From: JANMEX01 sp043776635
Lineage (GTDB): Bacteria; Pseudomonadota; Alphaproteobacteria; Rhizobiales; Rhizobiaceae
Length of the DNA: 40,538 nucleotides
NCBI GenBank assembly: GCA_043776635.1
Contig: JAYVRA010000003.1
Location: 1-40,538 of the forward strand
Direction: 5' to 3'
The notes beneath the pieces were generated by a model, which made no database searches, had not been told where the DNA came from, and was given only the letters and a program-made list of their open reading frames with translations. The translations under genes were made by a program, and so were the position numbers. Of this stretch, positions 15,814 to 24,484 are shown in pieces; the stretch's first letter is position 1, and each line of letters begins with the position of its first letter.

Positions 15814-17355
15814 TTATCGTCTCATGCCGGCAACAACACGCGCCAATATTTCAATTCCAGGATTAATACGTTCCGCTGGAAGTGATGAAAATCCCAAACG
15901 GAAATGATGTGCCTTGTCTCTAGGATCAGCAAAACAGATGGCCCCGGGCTCAATCACCACACCATGTTCCAATGCTTTTTCTGCAAGCGCAACGCTATCC
16001 AAACTTCGCGGTCCGGTGACCCAGTACGAAGTGCCACCAAAGCCGGGCGTTTGTGCCCAACCGGGCAAGTGCATTTCCATAGCGTCTTTCATTGCATGCC
16101 ACCTCGTATGATAGGCGCGGTGCAATTTTCCGGTTAGCATATCATGATGGCCCAGCGCCAGAAACAACGCGACAACCCGCTGGTTATTTCCAGGTGGATG
16201 GCGCAGCATCAGCCGGCGCAGCGCACGCGCTTCGCGGATGATTTCGGGCGGGCCAACCATGAACCCCATACGAAGGCCGGGCATCAATGATTTAGACAGG
16301 CTGCCAACATAAAGTACGTGCCCGTTCACATCCAGAGACTTCAAAGCTGGTGTTACCTGACCGCTATAATTAGTCTCAAACTCATAATCGTCTTCAATAA
16401 TAATGGCGTCTGAGCGGCCTGCCCATGTCAATAGTTGACGCCGGCGCGCGAGGCCCATGGTCACATTTGTCGGCGATTGGTGACTGGGCGTCACAAATAA
16501 AAGATCACATCCATTGAGTTTTTCACTGAGGATCAGGCCATCACTATCGACTGCCAAAGGTCTGATAGATTTAGTTTTTAGCGCAATTATATTGCGAAAA
16601 TCCGGATATCCGGGATCTTCCAACCCAACGACTGTTTCAGGTTTGACCAATAGATCTGCCAGTAAATACAGAGCATTTTGCGCACCCAGCGTAACCAATA
16701 CCTCATCAGCTCCAGCCTGAATGCCGCGCCTTGGCAATATCCGCTGGCGAATTTGCTCAACCAGCATCGGATCATCTTCGGTAAAACGATCATCCGTCCA
16801 TGCATCGAGCCACTTGCGGCTCATGGCTTGGCGCGTGCATTCACGCCACTCAGCGATTGGAAACAGAGCCGGATCAGACTGGCCATATATAAAGGGAAAC
16901 GGATAATCCTGCCAGTTTTCCGGTTTAACCCTATTCACCTGTTCAGATGGTTTTATCCGCAACCGACTGGTGACATCAAATTTTTTGGCCAGGGATTTTT
17001 CGACACCTTTCACCTTACCCGCCGCAAGGCGTGAAGACATGGTGATCATGTCTTTGGAAACATAAAAACCCGAACGCTCACGCGGGGTTAAAAAACCATC
17101 CATCGCCAATGTTTGATAAGCCAACGTTACGGTATTGCGCGAAACATTTAAGCGCTGCGCCATCCGCCTCGTAGAAGGAACAGGCGCATCCGCCGGTATT
17201 TGCCCGGATAATATCGCCGATACCAGCGACTCGCGAATTTGCGATTGCAGCGTGGTTAGTCTGACCGGATCAACATGAAATAATGCGTCGCGCAAGAAAT
17301 AACCCCAATTTTCGAAAGCGGGAGTGCGTCCGGTTTTGATAAAACCAAAGCACAA
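15814..17355 (-). CDS. MocR/TauR-type GntR-family regulator with aminotransferase domain
   Basis: A 513-residue two-domain regulator. A GntR winged helix occupies about residues 30-100 (QIRESLVSAILSG, then VPSTRRMAQRLNVSRNTV); a class I aminotransferase-like domain follows, with the pyridoxal phosphate lysine in YVGSLSKSLMPGLRMGF. Such proteins sense small amines through the PLP domain; in sulfonate operons the member is TauR, which responds to taurine. Its place directly upstream of xsc, on the same strand with a 216-bp gap, supports that role, but the inducer is not proven. The start appears to be TTG at 17355, with AGGG 5 bases upstream. Perfect dyad at 17419-17443 lies in its own upstream region. 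Confidence 0.85.
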   Translation of the reverse strand: MCFGFIKTGRTPAFENWGYFLRDALFHVDPVRLTTLQSQIRESLVSAILSGQIPADAPVPSTRRMAQRLNVSRNTVTLAYQTLAMDGFLTPRERSGFYVSKDMITMSSRLAAGKVKGVEKSLAKKFDVTSRLRIKPSEQVNRVKPENWQDYPFPFIYGQSDPALFPIAEWRECTRQAMSRKWLDAWTDDRFTEDDPMLVEQIRQRILPRRGIQAGADEVLVTLGAQNALYLLADLLVKPETVVGLEDPGYPDFRNIIALKTKSIRPLAVDSDGLILSEKLNGCDLLFVTPSHQSPTNVTMGLARRRQLLTWAGRSDAIIIEDDYEFETNYSGQVTPALKSLDVNGHVLYVGSLSKSLMPGLRMGFMVGPPEIIREARALRRLMLRHPPGNNQRVVALFLALGHHDMLTGKLHRAYHTRWHAMKDAMEMHLPGWAQTPGFGGTSYWVTGPRSLDSVALAEKALEHGVVIEPGAICFADPRDKAHHFRLGFSSLPAERINPGIEILARVVAGMRR

Positions 17356-17418
17356 TATAACCCTTTATTTTGTCACATTATTCCTGAGCGCAACATCTCT
17401 CGAATGCGCGCTAAAGAA

Positions 17419-17443
17419 ATCTGGTTCTATTTACAGACCAGAT
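17419..17443 (-). promoter_or_regulatory. Perfect dyad upstream of the MocR-type regulator
   Basis: ATCTGGT (17419-17425) and ACCAGAT (17437-17443) are perfect 7-bp inverted arms with an 11-base spacer, 64-88 bases upstream of the regulator start. The size and placement suit an autoregulatory operator. A second element, cagattgatac at 17504-17514, matches the one in front of xsc. In the 172-bp gap (17356-17527) I see nothing else. Confidence 0.4.
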
Positions 17444-17527
17444 ATCATCATAGTAGCCGGCGCAATTCAAGAGCGCGGATGGAGCCAAATTGAGATATCA
17501 AAACAGATTGATACATCTATTTCAGGA

Positions 17528-18829
17528 TCAACTGCGCCCTGTAAATGCCCTGAAGCGCTCTCGCATCGTTCGCGCCACGGTCAGCGTTTTCTTATGCAGA
17601 TCAATTTGATTGGCAACGTGCCGCACGGCGCGGTCAGCACCAGGGCTAAGACCGATGACTAAAGTAACCATGCTCTGCCGCTCCTTCCAAAGCCTCGACA
17701 TCATCGGATGATCGGGAACCGCAAGCGAATCGGCGCGTATAATATTTGGATCATCAAGCAGACTTTTGGTTGTGTCGATCATCAACAATGTGCCCGGTGA
17801 AAACTTCGAGTAAGTCTCGTCGTAAGCGGTCTTCCATGTGTAAGCCACTCCGGCTTCGCGCAGCACAATCAGGGAGGCTATCGCTTTGCCGTTCATATCA
17901 AGCGTATGAACGCGGCACATGTCGCGCTCGGCAAGTTTATACAAGGCCTCGCGGGCAAAAGCGGCTCGGTAGCGATCTATGATCATAGCGGTGCGCTCGC
18001 GGCCCTTCCAGCCACGCGCTTCCAGCGCCAAAAACTCTTCCGTGCGACGGCGCACGTCCAAAGGTTCGCGTGCCTCGTTGAAAGTAAGCACTCCCTCTTG
18101 CGCAAGCCGTCTGAGTTTCCGGTTAAAGCCACGCAAGTGATGGGGCGTAACAGCGCCTTTCAAGTAGGTCTCCGGCTCTTCGCCTGTAATCAGAATTGGC
18201 CGCGCTTTGATATCGGCAGTTGTTACAAAAAGATTACGCCCGATCGCAGCGGTGCGCAGCGCGCTCGCAACGGATCCATTTTCGCAAATGTCAGGCATAA
18301 CCAACACATCAGGCAGCTTCAAATGCTTACGACCAAGAATATCTAAGACGTCCTCTAATATCCCGACGGGATCATCACGGTCCACCAAGGGAGTTCCCGA
18401 TGGTGCAAACGGTGACGACCAGGCCCGAATAACTTGCGGCCCAAGCCCAAGACCGGGGCGCTCGACAGAAAATGGCATCAAAAAGCGCAAACGACTGCGA
18501 TCATCGCCTTCATCGCGCATGGTGATAAAGCGAATTTCCTTGTCTTCAAGCCTTGGCATGGCAGGCGCTAAAAACCGGGGATTGAAAAATATATTCGGCT
18601 CCACCGCGCGCCAGCTCAAATATTCAAGCTCCCCGGCAAGATCAAAGCCCGCGCTCGCCGGATAGACTGACAAGCGGCGTGACCGGTTGGTTTGTACCAA
18701 GTCTTTCATCGTCGCCATACTGTTAAACTGCGCCAGCGCCGGTTCATTAATATCAAGACCGGCAAGTCCGGCCATCATTGCAGCCGCAGCGCCGCCTGTC
18801 TGCTCTTCAAATACGGGAATAGCAGCCAT
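17528..18829 (-). CDS. BioF2/CelD-like GNAT-fold acetyltransferase
   Basis: A 433-residue protein. The C-terminal half (about residues 210-385) has the BioF2-like acetyltransferase pattern: HHLRGFNRKLRRLAQEG, then ALEARGWKGRERTA, CRVHTLDMNGKAIASLIVLR, and YTWKTAYDETYSKFSPGTLLMID. The N-terminal half is a second, degenerate repeat of the same fold. Relatives act in cell-surface polysaccharide synthesis, and some transfer acyl or amino-acyl groups. Its ATG overlaps the flippase stop (TAATG, 18831-18827), so the two are translationally coupled, supporting a role in modifying an exported polysaccharide or lipid-linked sugar. The substrate is unknown. Confidence 0.78.
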   Translation of the reverse strand: MAAIPVFEEQTGGAAAAMMAGLAGLDINEPALAQFNSMATMKDLVQTNRSRRLSVYPASAGFDLAGELEYLSWRAVEPNIFFNPRFLAPAMPRLEDKEIRFITMRDEGDDRSRLRFLMPFSVERPGLGLGPQVIRAWSSPFAPSGTPLVDRDDPVGILEDVLDILGRKHLKLPDVLVMPDICENGSVASALRTAAIGRNLFVTTADIKARPILITGEEPETYLKGAVTPHHLRGFNRKLRRLAQEGVLTFNEAREPLDVRRRTEEFLALEARGWKGRERTAMIIDRYRAAFAREALYKLAERDMCRVHTLDMNGKAIASLIVLREAGVAYTWKTAYDETYSKFSPGTLLMIDTTKSLLDDPNIIRADSLAVPDHPMMSRLWKERQSMVTLVIGLSPGADRAVRHVANQIDLHKKTLTVARTMRERFRAFTGRS

Positions 18830-20247
18830 TATGATCTCCCCGCGAAAATTGACGGGACAAAATCGGCAAAGACAGAAACTTGGATGCCCATGTAGCGGTA
18901 AACCACAACGCCCAGCGTCAGCGCTTCAAACACCATCCCTGCCGAAAACGAGGCGGCCGCGCCCCATAGGCCATAAATGGGGATGTAAACCATGCAAAGA
19001 CCAAGGCTGACAAACAGAGTTGCCGCATAAATCCACGCGCAAACCCGTTGATAGCCTGACATGTTCAGCAAGCTTTCCGACGGGCCAACCGAGGCGCGCA
19101 TTAACACGCCCAATACCATGACAAACAGCATAGGATAGCCTTCAACGAAGGAATGACCGAACAGGCCCAACAGCGGTTTACCGAACGCCAGCACGACCAT
19201 GCCCATGAATAGTGAGGGCCAAAAAGTCCAGCGGGCGGAGCTTGACACAAACGCTGCAAGTTCGGCCTTGGTGCCTGTATGAATGAGCTGGGCATAACGC
19301 TGGCTGACACCGGCTTTGACAGCAAAGTAAACAAAATGCACCAAAGCCAGTGTTTTGGCAGTCGCAAAATAGACGGCTACCCGGGTTGGCTCCAAATAAT
19401 GCCCGACCACCAACACGTCTGCATTGGTCAACAGAAAAAGAAAGCCCTCAACAAGAAATATCGGTAGTGAGACACCAATCCATTCGCCAAAGTTGACTTG
19501 TGTTGGCCCGCTTGGAACAATCTTTTCCATGCTGTTGGTAATGGCCAGCAATTGCACAATGGTGGTGGCATAGGTGGCAATTACGGCGGCGACAATTGCT
19601 GTTTTAGCGTCCGCCGGGAACCCGGCTTTCAGCGCCACAACCATAGTCACTAATATTAAAATCGGGCGCACGATGTAGGTCGGCGACAAGGCTTTCACCG
19701 GCCATGAATTGGCCCGCGCTGTACCTTCCAGCGTGTCACCCAGCGCGATCATCGGCAACGTCAGCGCTCCCAAAACGAAAGGCGCAACATAATAATTTTC
19801 GATGGAGGAAGCGAAATATAGTGTGAAACAAATGCTGGCCACTGCCACACATGTCGCCGCTAACATCGAAAAAATACGACCCGTCAATAATATACCGCGT
19901 AACTCACTCTCACTGCCTGAAGCCAAATATTGTGGCACAAAGCGGATGATTGTGGTCGAAAATCCAAAACACGAGAGATTTCCCGAAATTACCGATGCCG
20001 TCCACACCAGCACGAATATGCCATACTCAAAATCACCGATCCAGCGGGCCAACAAAATTTGAGATAGAAACGCGATTGCCGCGCTTACCAAACGAATGGC
20101 AAATGCGATGAGGGACATGCGCCGCGCGATTGAATTCTCGTCTTTAGCATCCAATATCTCATCGAATTTTGTCGCAAACGGCAGTGCTCTTGCGGCATAC
20201 TTGCCCGGCAAGATTTTATGTGCTGCACTAGTTGCGGAAAGCCGCAT
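18829..20247 (-). CDS. Polysaccharide flippase (MATE/Wzx-like)
   Basis: A 472-residue protein with about 12-14 hydrophobic segments in the oligosaccharide flippase arrangement: LVSAAIAFLSQILLARWIGDFEYGIFV in the first part and LVVGHYLEPTRVAVYFATAKTL in the middle. It has an N-terminal soluble stretch of about 45 residues. Such proteins move lipid-linked oligosaccharides or exopolysaccharide precursors across the inner membrane. It is co-translated with the BioF2-like acetyltransferase. No glycosyltransferase or polymerase genes lie in the window, so the polymer it serves is not identified. Confidence 0.82.
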   Translation of the reverse strand: MRLSATSAAHKILPGKYAARALPFATKFDEILDAKDENSIARRMSLIAFAIRLVSAAIAFLSQILLARWIGDFEYGIFVLVWTASVISGNLSCFGFSTTIIRFVPQYLASGSESELRGILLTGRIFSMLAATCVAVASICFTLYFASSIENYYVAPFVLGALTLPMIALGDTLEGTARANSWPVKALSPTYIVRPILILVTMVVALKAGFPADAKTAIVAAVIATYATTIVQLLAITNSMEKIVPSGPTQVNFGEWIGVSLPIFLVEGFLFLLTNADVLVVGHYLEPTRVAVYFATAKTLALVHFVYFAVKAGVSQRYAQLIHTGTKAELAAFVSSSARWTFWPSLFMGMVVLAFGKPLLGLFGHSFVEGYPMLFVMVLGVLMRASVGPSESLLNMSGYQRVCAWIYAATLFVSLGLCMVYIPIYGLWGAAASFSAGMVFEALTLGVVVYRYMGIQVSVFADFVPSIFAGRS

Positions 20248-20355
20248 GAATGTCCCCGATGTCCCGTCGTGGTGTCACCATTAACGGCAAAGGGTTTAAA
20301 AACGGTTCGGGACTGAGAGATTTCTAATAGTGACTAGGAAAGGGTTAATACCAGA

Positions 20356-20402
20356 GCGTCGTTGTGCCAAAAGTGTGTGCGGTTTTGCGTCAAAACGATA
20401 CG
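20356..20402. repeat. 47-bp dispersed palindromic repeat, copy 2
   Basis: It matches 1528-1574 at 41 of 47 positions, in the same orientation. The inner segment gttgtgccaaaagtg is identical in both copies, and the arms gcgtcgtt / aacgatacg are slightly less perfect here. It sits in the 370-bp gap between the divergent flippase and heparinase-like genes. Apart from this repeat and the ribosome binding site of the next gene, I see no gene in that gap. Confidence 0.7.
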
Positions 20403-20617
20403 ACAACTTAAAAACTTGAGAAGCAACGCGCCGGTTCAGAACGGGCGGCCGTCACTTGAGGAAACAGTGCAAAAATTGCATCGGCATAAGCAGCCGGTCA
20501 TCACAGTTCGCACTACGCAATTTTCGAACCGTCACCGTGTTGCGCGCCACCACCAAATTGCTTGCACTCGCCGCCGTCCCCGCTATCATACCCTTGGAGA
20601 TATCAGGGGAGAATGCA

Positions 20618-22336
20618 GTGGCCGGCAGTTTGGCGGATCAGCCGGGGATGATTGGTCTTGCCGCCGCTGGCCTGTGGCGCAAGGTCTCCCGACGGCTGCG
20701 CTCAGGGCCGATTGCGCGCTGGCGCTTTTCAGGGCTTACGCCGGATCGTATTCTCATCGCCCCGCCGGATTTACGTATGGCGGACGCCCACATCGCGCAG
20801 GAATTTTATGCCGGACGCATCGCGCTGGCGGGCAATAGCGTTGAGACCGGCGGTGCTTCACCCTTTGAGATTAATGCGCCTAACCAAGAATGGCAGGCGG
20901 CGCTGCATAATTTTCGCTGGCTGCGCCATAGCCGGGAGGCTGGAACTGAGCTGGCCTGCGTGCACGCCCGCACGCTGGTTTCAGACTGGTTAAAACTTTA
21001 CGGGCGCACGATCGAAGGGTTTAGCTGGGAGCCTGATATTGTCTCCAAGCGGGTCATCGCCTGGCTGCAACATTCCGGCACGCTGCTTAAAGACTGTAAC
21101 CTTGAATTTTACCGTGCCTTTTTAAAATCGCTGGCTTTCCAGTTACGCTATTTGCGGATCATCGCGCCGGGTTTAGAGACAGGCGAGGTCAAGCTGCGCT
21201 GTCGTATTGCGTTGGTGTTTGGCGCTCTGTCGTTGCCTGTCGCCACTTCAAGGCTGACGTCCGCCACCCGTAATTTGGAGAGTGAGCTGCTTACGCAGAT
21301 ATTTCCTGATGGCGGGCATATTTCGCGCAATCCCGAAGCGGTGCTGGAGCTTCTCACAGATCTTTTGCCGCTACGCCAAACCTATGCCAACCAGTCTGAA
21401 AACCCGCCGCGCGAGCTGATTGCCGCTGTCGAGCGGATGCTGCCGGCGCTACGGTTTTTCCGCCATTGCGATGGTTCATTGGCGCATTTTAATGGCGCTG
21501 GCTATGCCAAGCAGGAACGCATCGCCGCCGTACTGCGATTTGATGATGCCGCCGGAAGCCCGCTGTCATCGGCCTCTCATTCCGGCTATCAGCGGCTGCA
21601 AATGGGATACACCACTGTCGTCGCCGATACTGGGGTGCCACCAATTGCCAGTGCCTCGCAAGATGCCCATGCCGGGTGCTTGTCTTTTGAACTTTCCTCC
21701 GGCCGCCACCGCTATATCGTTAATGCCGGAACCGACCGCTTCGGCCCGGCGGATTTTAACCTGCTGTCGCGCACCACCGCCGCGCATTCCACTGCCACCG
21801 TTAACGACACATCATCCTGCCGCTTTGCCAAAACCAAAACCTCACGCAATTTGTTTGGCACGCCCATTGTCACCGGCCCGCGCCACGTGCCGGTGCGCCG
21901 CCTTAGCCAAAGTGGCAGCGAAGGATTTCTAGCCAGCCATGATGGTTTCCTGCGCTCCTTCGGCGTGGTGCATGAGCGCCAGATGATCCTTTCCGGAGGC
22001 GGTTCCGTTTTGGCAGGCAAAGACCGCTTTATTGACCAAGCCGGATTTCCCTTGCGCACCAATAATCGCAATCATATTGCCATCCGATTTCATCTCCATC
22101 CGCTGGTCACAATTTTGTATAATGAGGTCGGGCAGATTTTGCTCAACGCCGGGCGCGACGACACGTGGGTGTTCACTTGCGGCGAAATTGCACCGACGAT
22201 TGACCAGTCTGTTTATTTTGCAGGCATAAGCGGACCGCAAAAAACCAAAATGATTTTGCTGGAGTTTGATGCCACCGATATCAGCGAAGTGACATGGCAG
22301 TTCACCCGCACGGCGCTCGGAAACTGGTCGCGCTGA
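20618..22336 (+). CDS. Heparinase II/III-family protein
   Basis: I place the start at GTG 20618, which follows AGGGGAG by 6 bases and gives 572 residues, the usual length in Rhizobiales; the open frame runs back to a TTG at 20456, but that extra region is not conserved-looking. The N-terminal alpha-toroid region includes DWLKLYGRTIEGFSWEPDIVSKRVIAWL; the C-terminal Hepar_II_III region has HAGCLSFELSSGRHRYIVNAG, then AAHSTATVND, including a conserved histidine-tyrosine pattern of polysaccharide lyases. Family members degrade acidic polysaccharides; the chromosomal copy found just upstream of purH in this order has no established substrate. purH follows 230 bases downstream on the same strand. 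Confidence 0.85.
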   Translation: MAGSLADQPGMIGLAAAGLWRKVSRRLRSGPIARWRFSGLTPDRILIAPPDLRMADAHIAQEFYAGRIALAGNSVETGGASPFEINAPNQEWQAALHNFRWLRHSREAGTELACVHARTLVSDWLKLYGRTIEGFSWEPDIVSKRVIAWLQHSGTLLKDCNLEFYRAFLKSLAFQLRYLRIIAPGLETGEVKLRCRIALVFGALSLPVATSRLTSATRNLESELLTQIFPDGGHISRNPEAVLELLTDLLPLRQTYANQSENPPRELIAAVERMLPALRFFRHCDGSLAHFNGAGYAKQERIAAVLRFDDAAGSPLSSASHSGYQRLQMGYTTVVADTGVPPIASASQDAHAGCLSFELSSGRHRYIVNAGTDRFGPADFNLLSRTTAAHSTATVNDTSSCRFAKTKTSRNLFGTPIVTGPRHVPVRRLSQSGSEGFLASHDGFLRSFGVVHERQMILSGGGSVLAGKDRFIDQAGFPLRTNNRNHIAIRFHLHPLVTILYNEVGQILLNAGRDDTWVFTCGEIAPTIDQSVYFAGISGPQKTKMILLEFDATDISEVTWQFTRTALGNWSR

Positions 22337-22463
22337 GTTCGCACGCTTTCCGTGCTGTTGCCGTATCCATTCCGTATCATCTTCGTGCGATCCTCGTGCG
22401 GGTCCAGTCCGCCTTCCCTTATGCATTTTGTGCACTGCAAAAAGTCACGCTGGCGTCCTGAAA

Positions 22464-22504
22464 CGGGGAGTGCTAAAGCCCCGCAACTTGGAGCATTTTC
22501 AAGT
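22464..22504 (+). promoter_or_regulatory. Two adjacent hairpins in the purH leader
   Basis: cgggg (22464-22468) pairs with ccccg (22479-22483), and acttg (22486-22490) pairs with caagt (22500-22504). They lie 60-100 bases before purH. They could form part of a leader RNA or act as terminator of the heparinase-like gene, though no T run follows. They do not match the ZTP riboswitch pattern as I know it. Confidence 0.25.
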
Positions 22505-22566
22505 GATATGGGACACATTACGATTAAGAATAATGCGACCAATCAAAAGCATATGAAAGATTGGCA

Positions 22567-24183
22567 ATGGCTGTCGCATCCAAAAAAATCCCCGCCCCGG
22601 ACCTCGTAACCGTCCGCCGCGCCTTGCTCTCAGTTTCAAATAAAACAGGTCTGCTGGATTTCGCCAGAGAATTAGTCAGTCACGGCATCGAACTGGTTTC
22701 CACCGGCGGCACGGCTAAAACACTGAAAGATAACGGTATTCCTGTAGAAGATATTTCAGAAATCACGCAATTCCCTGAAATTATGGATGGCCGCGTCAAG
22801 ACTTTGCACCCGTCTGTCCATGGCGGCCTTCTGGCAATTCGCGATGATAATGACCATGTTGCCGCGATGATTGAACACGGCATTCCAGAAATTGATCTCG
22901 CCGTAATTACGCTTTACCCGTTCGAGGAAGTCCGCGCGCGCGGCGGTGATTATCCCGAAACGGTCGAGAACATCGACGTCGGCGGCCCCGCCATGATCCG
23001 CGCTGCCGCCAAAAATCACGCCTATGTCACCGTCGTAACCGACCCTGCTGACTATGTGAAAGTTGTCAATTTACTCAATGAAAACAATGGAAAGCTGCCT
23101 TATCGCTTGCGCCAAGAGCTCGCCGCCAAAGCCTTTTCGCGCACCGCTGCCTATGATGCCATGATCGCCAACTGGTTCGCAGCCGAGCTTCAAATCGAAA
23201 CTCCCGACTTCCGCGCCATCGGTGGAAAATTGGCTGAGTCTCTGCGTTACGGCGAAAATCCGCACCAATCCGCCGGATTTTACAAGACCGGCGAAAACCG
23301 CCCCGGAGTCTCCACCGCCAAGCAACTGCAGGGCAAACAGCTTTCCTATAACAATATCAATGACACAGACGCCGCCTTTGAACTGGCAAGTGAATTTGAC
23401 GCGAGCCGAAGCGCCGCTATCGCCATCATCAAACACGCCAATCCCTGCGGCGTCGCCACCGGCAGAACACTGATGGAAGCCTATGTCAAAGCGCTGGCTT
23501 GCGACCCCACATCAGCCTTTGGCGGCATCGTTGCCATGAACCAAAAGTTGGATGCAAGCGCCGCCATTGAGATCGTCAAAACCTTTACCGAAGTCATTAT
23601 CGCGCCCGATGCATCAAGCGAAGCCATTGAAATCATTGCGAATAAAAAGAACTTGCGCCTGCTCGTCACCGGCGCGATGGCCGACCCCCGCGCCGCTGGC
23701 ATCGCCGCCAAAACTGTTGCAGGCGGGCTGCTTGTGCAAAGTCGTGATAATGCCAATGTTGATGATTTGGAACTCAAGGTCGTTACAAAACGCGCGCCTA
23801 CGACACAAGAACTGAACGACCTGCGCTTCGCTTTCCGCGTTGCTAAACATGTGAAATCAAACGCAATTGTCTATGTCAAAGACGGCGCAACCGTCGGCAT
23901 TGGTGCGGGCCAAATGAGCCGTGTAGACTCGTCCCGCATCGCCGCCCGCAAGGCTGAGGACTCCGCTGAAGTGGCAGGCTTGGCTACGTCTACCACCAAA
24001 GGCTCCGTAGTTGCATCAGACGCATTCTTCCCCTTCGCAGATGGCTTGATTTCAGCCATTGAGGCAGGCGCAACCGCCGTCATCCAGCCTGGCGGCTCCA
24101 TACGCGATGATGAAGTCATCGCCGTCGCTGATGGCCACGGCATCGCCATGGTGTTCACCGGAACGCGGCATTTTAAACATTAG
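22567..24183 (+). CDS. purH: Bifunctional AICAR formyltransferase / IMP cyclohydrolase
   Basis: A 538-residue protein of normal PurH length. The N-terminal IMP cyclohydrolase domain starts at RRALLSVSNKTGLLDFAREL and includes the TLHPSVHGGLLAIR and AAAKNH segments. The C-terminal AICAR formyltransferase domain has the catalytic Lys-His pair in KHANPCGVA, and the ending PGGSIRDDEVIAVADGHGIAMVFTGTRHFKH. It does the last two steps of IMP synthesis. The ATG at 22567 is chosen over TTG 22561 because it fits the family start MAVASKKIPAPD. Together with purE-purK, two parts of purine synthesis are in the window but not in one operon. Confidence 0.96.
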   Translation: MAVASKKIPAPDLVTVRRALLSVSNKTGLLDFARELVSHGIELVSTGGTAKTLKDNGIPVEDISEITQFPEIMDGRVKTLHPSVHGGLLAIRDDNDHVAAMIEHGIPEIDLAVITLYPFEEVRARGGDYPETVENIDVGGPAMIRAAAKNHAYVTVVTDPADYVKVVNLLNENNGKLPYRLRQELAAKAFSRTAAYDAMIANWFAAELQIETPDFRAIGGKLAESLRYGENPHQSAGFYKTGENRPGVSTAKQLQGKQLSYNNINDTDAAFELASEFDASRSAAIAIIKHANPCGVATGRTLMEAYVKALACDPTSAFGGIVAMNQKLDASAAIEIVKTFTEVIIAPDASSEAIEIIANKKNLRLLVTGAMADPRAAGIAAKTVAGGLLVQSRDNANVDDLELKVVTKRAPTTQELNDLRFAFRVAKHVKSNAIVYVKDGATVGIGAGQMSRVDSSRIAARKAEDSAEVAGLATSTTKGSVVASDAFFPFADGLISAIEAGATAVIQPGGSIRDDEVIAVADGHGIAMVFTGTRHFKH

Positions 24184-24280
24184 AGTTCCACTCGTTTTGA
24201 TGCAATCAGAACAGCACTCTAACTATCTGATTTATCACATTATTTAAATCGTAATGCGTTCCGCATCACTCAAAAATTCT

Positions 24281-24472
24281 CTATACTTCAATTGCCCTTG
24301 CCTCTGATGGCAGTAAAATCGGAATGCCTTCGCGCACCGGATAGGCGAGGCGGGCAAGACGCGAGATTAGTTCGTCATGTTCGCGAGCGTAGGTCAGGCT
24401 GCCTTTAGTTAGCGGGCACACCAAAAGCTCCAGCATTTTTCGATCTATTTCTGTTGGCTCGTGTTCGATCAT
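24281..24472 (-). CDS. Trm112-family (UPF0434/YcaR-like) protein
   Basis: A 63-residue protein of the Trm112/YcaR type, with RKMLELLVCPLTKGSL near the start and LARLAYPVREGIPILLPSEA at the end, the two conserved blocks of the family. Only one cysteine remains in the N-terminal motif, as in many bacterial members that no longer bind zinc. Trm112 proteins act as small activators of methyltransferases in eukaryotes and archaea; the bacterial role is unclear. It lies 12 bases after the LON-domain gene and likely shares its transcript. Confidence 0.85.
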   Translation of the reverse strand: MIEHEPTEIDRKMLELLVCPLTKGSLTYAREHDELISRLARLAYPVREGIPILLPSEARAIEV

Positions 24473-24484
24473 ATAAATCCCCGT

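Noticed and set aside
20456..20617. Extended N-terminus of the heparinase-like protein starting at TTG 20456
   Set aside because: A GTG at 20618 has a strong ribosome binding site and gives the usual family length; the upstream part resembles no domain.
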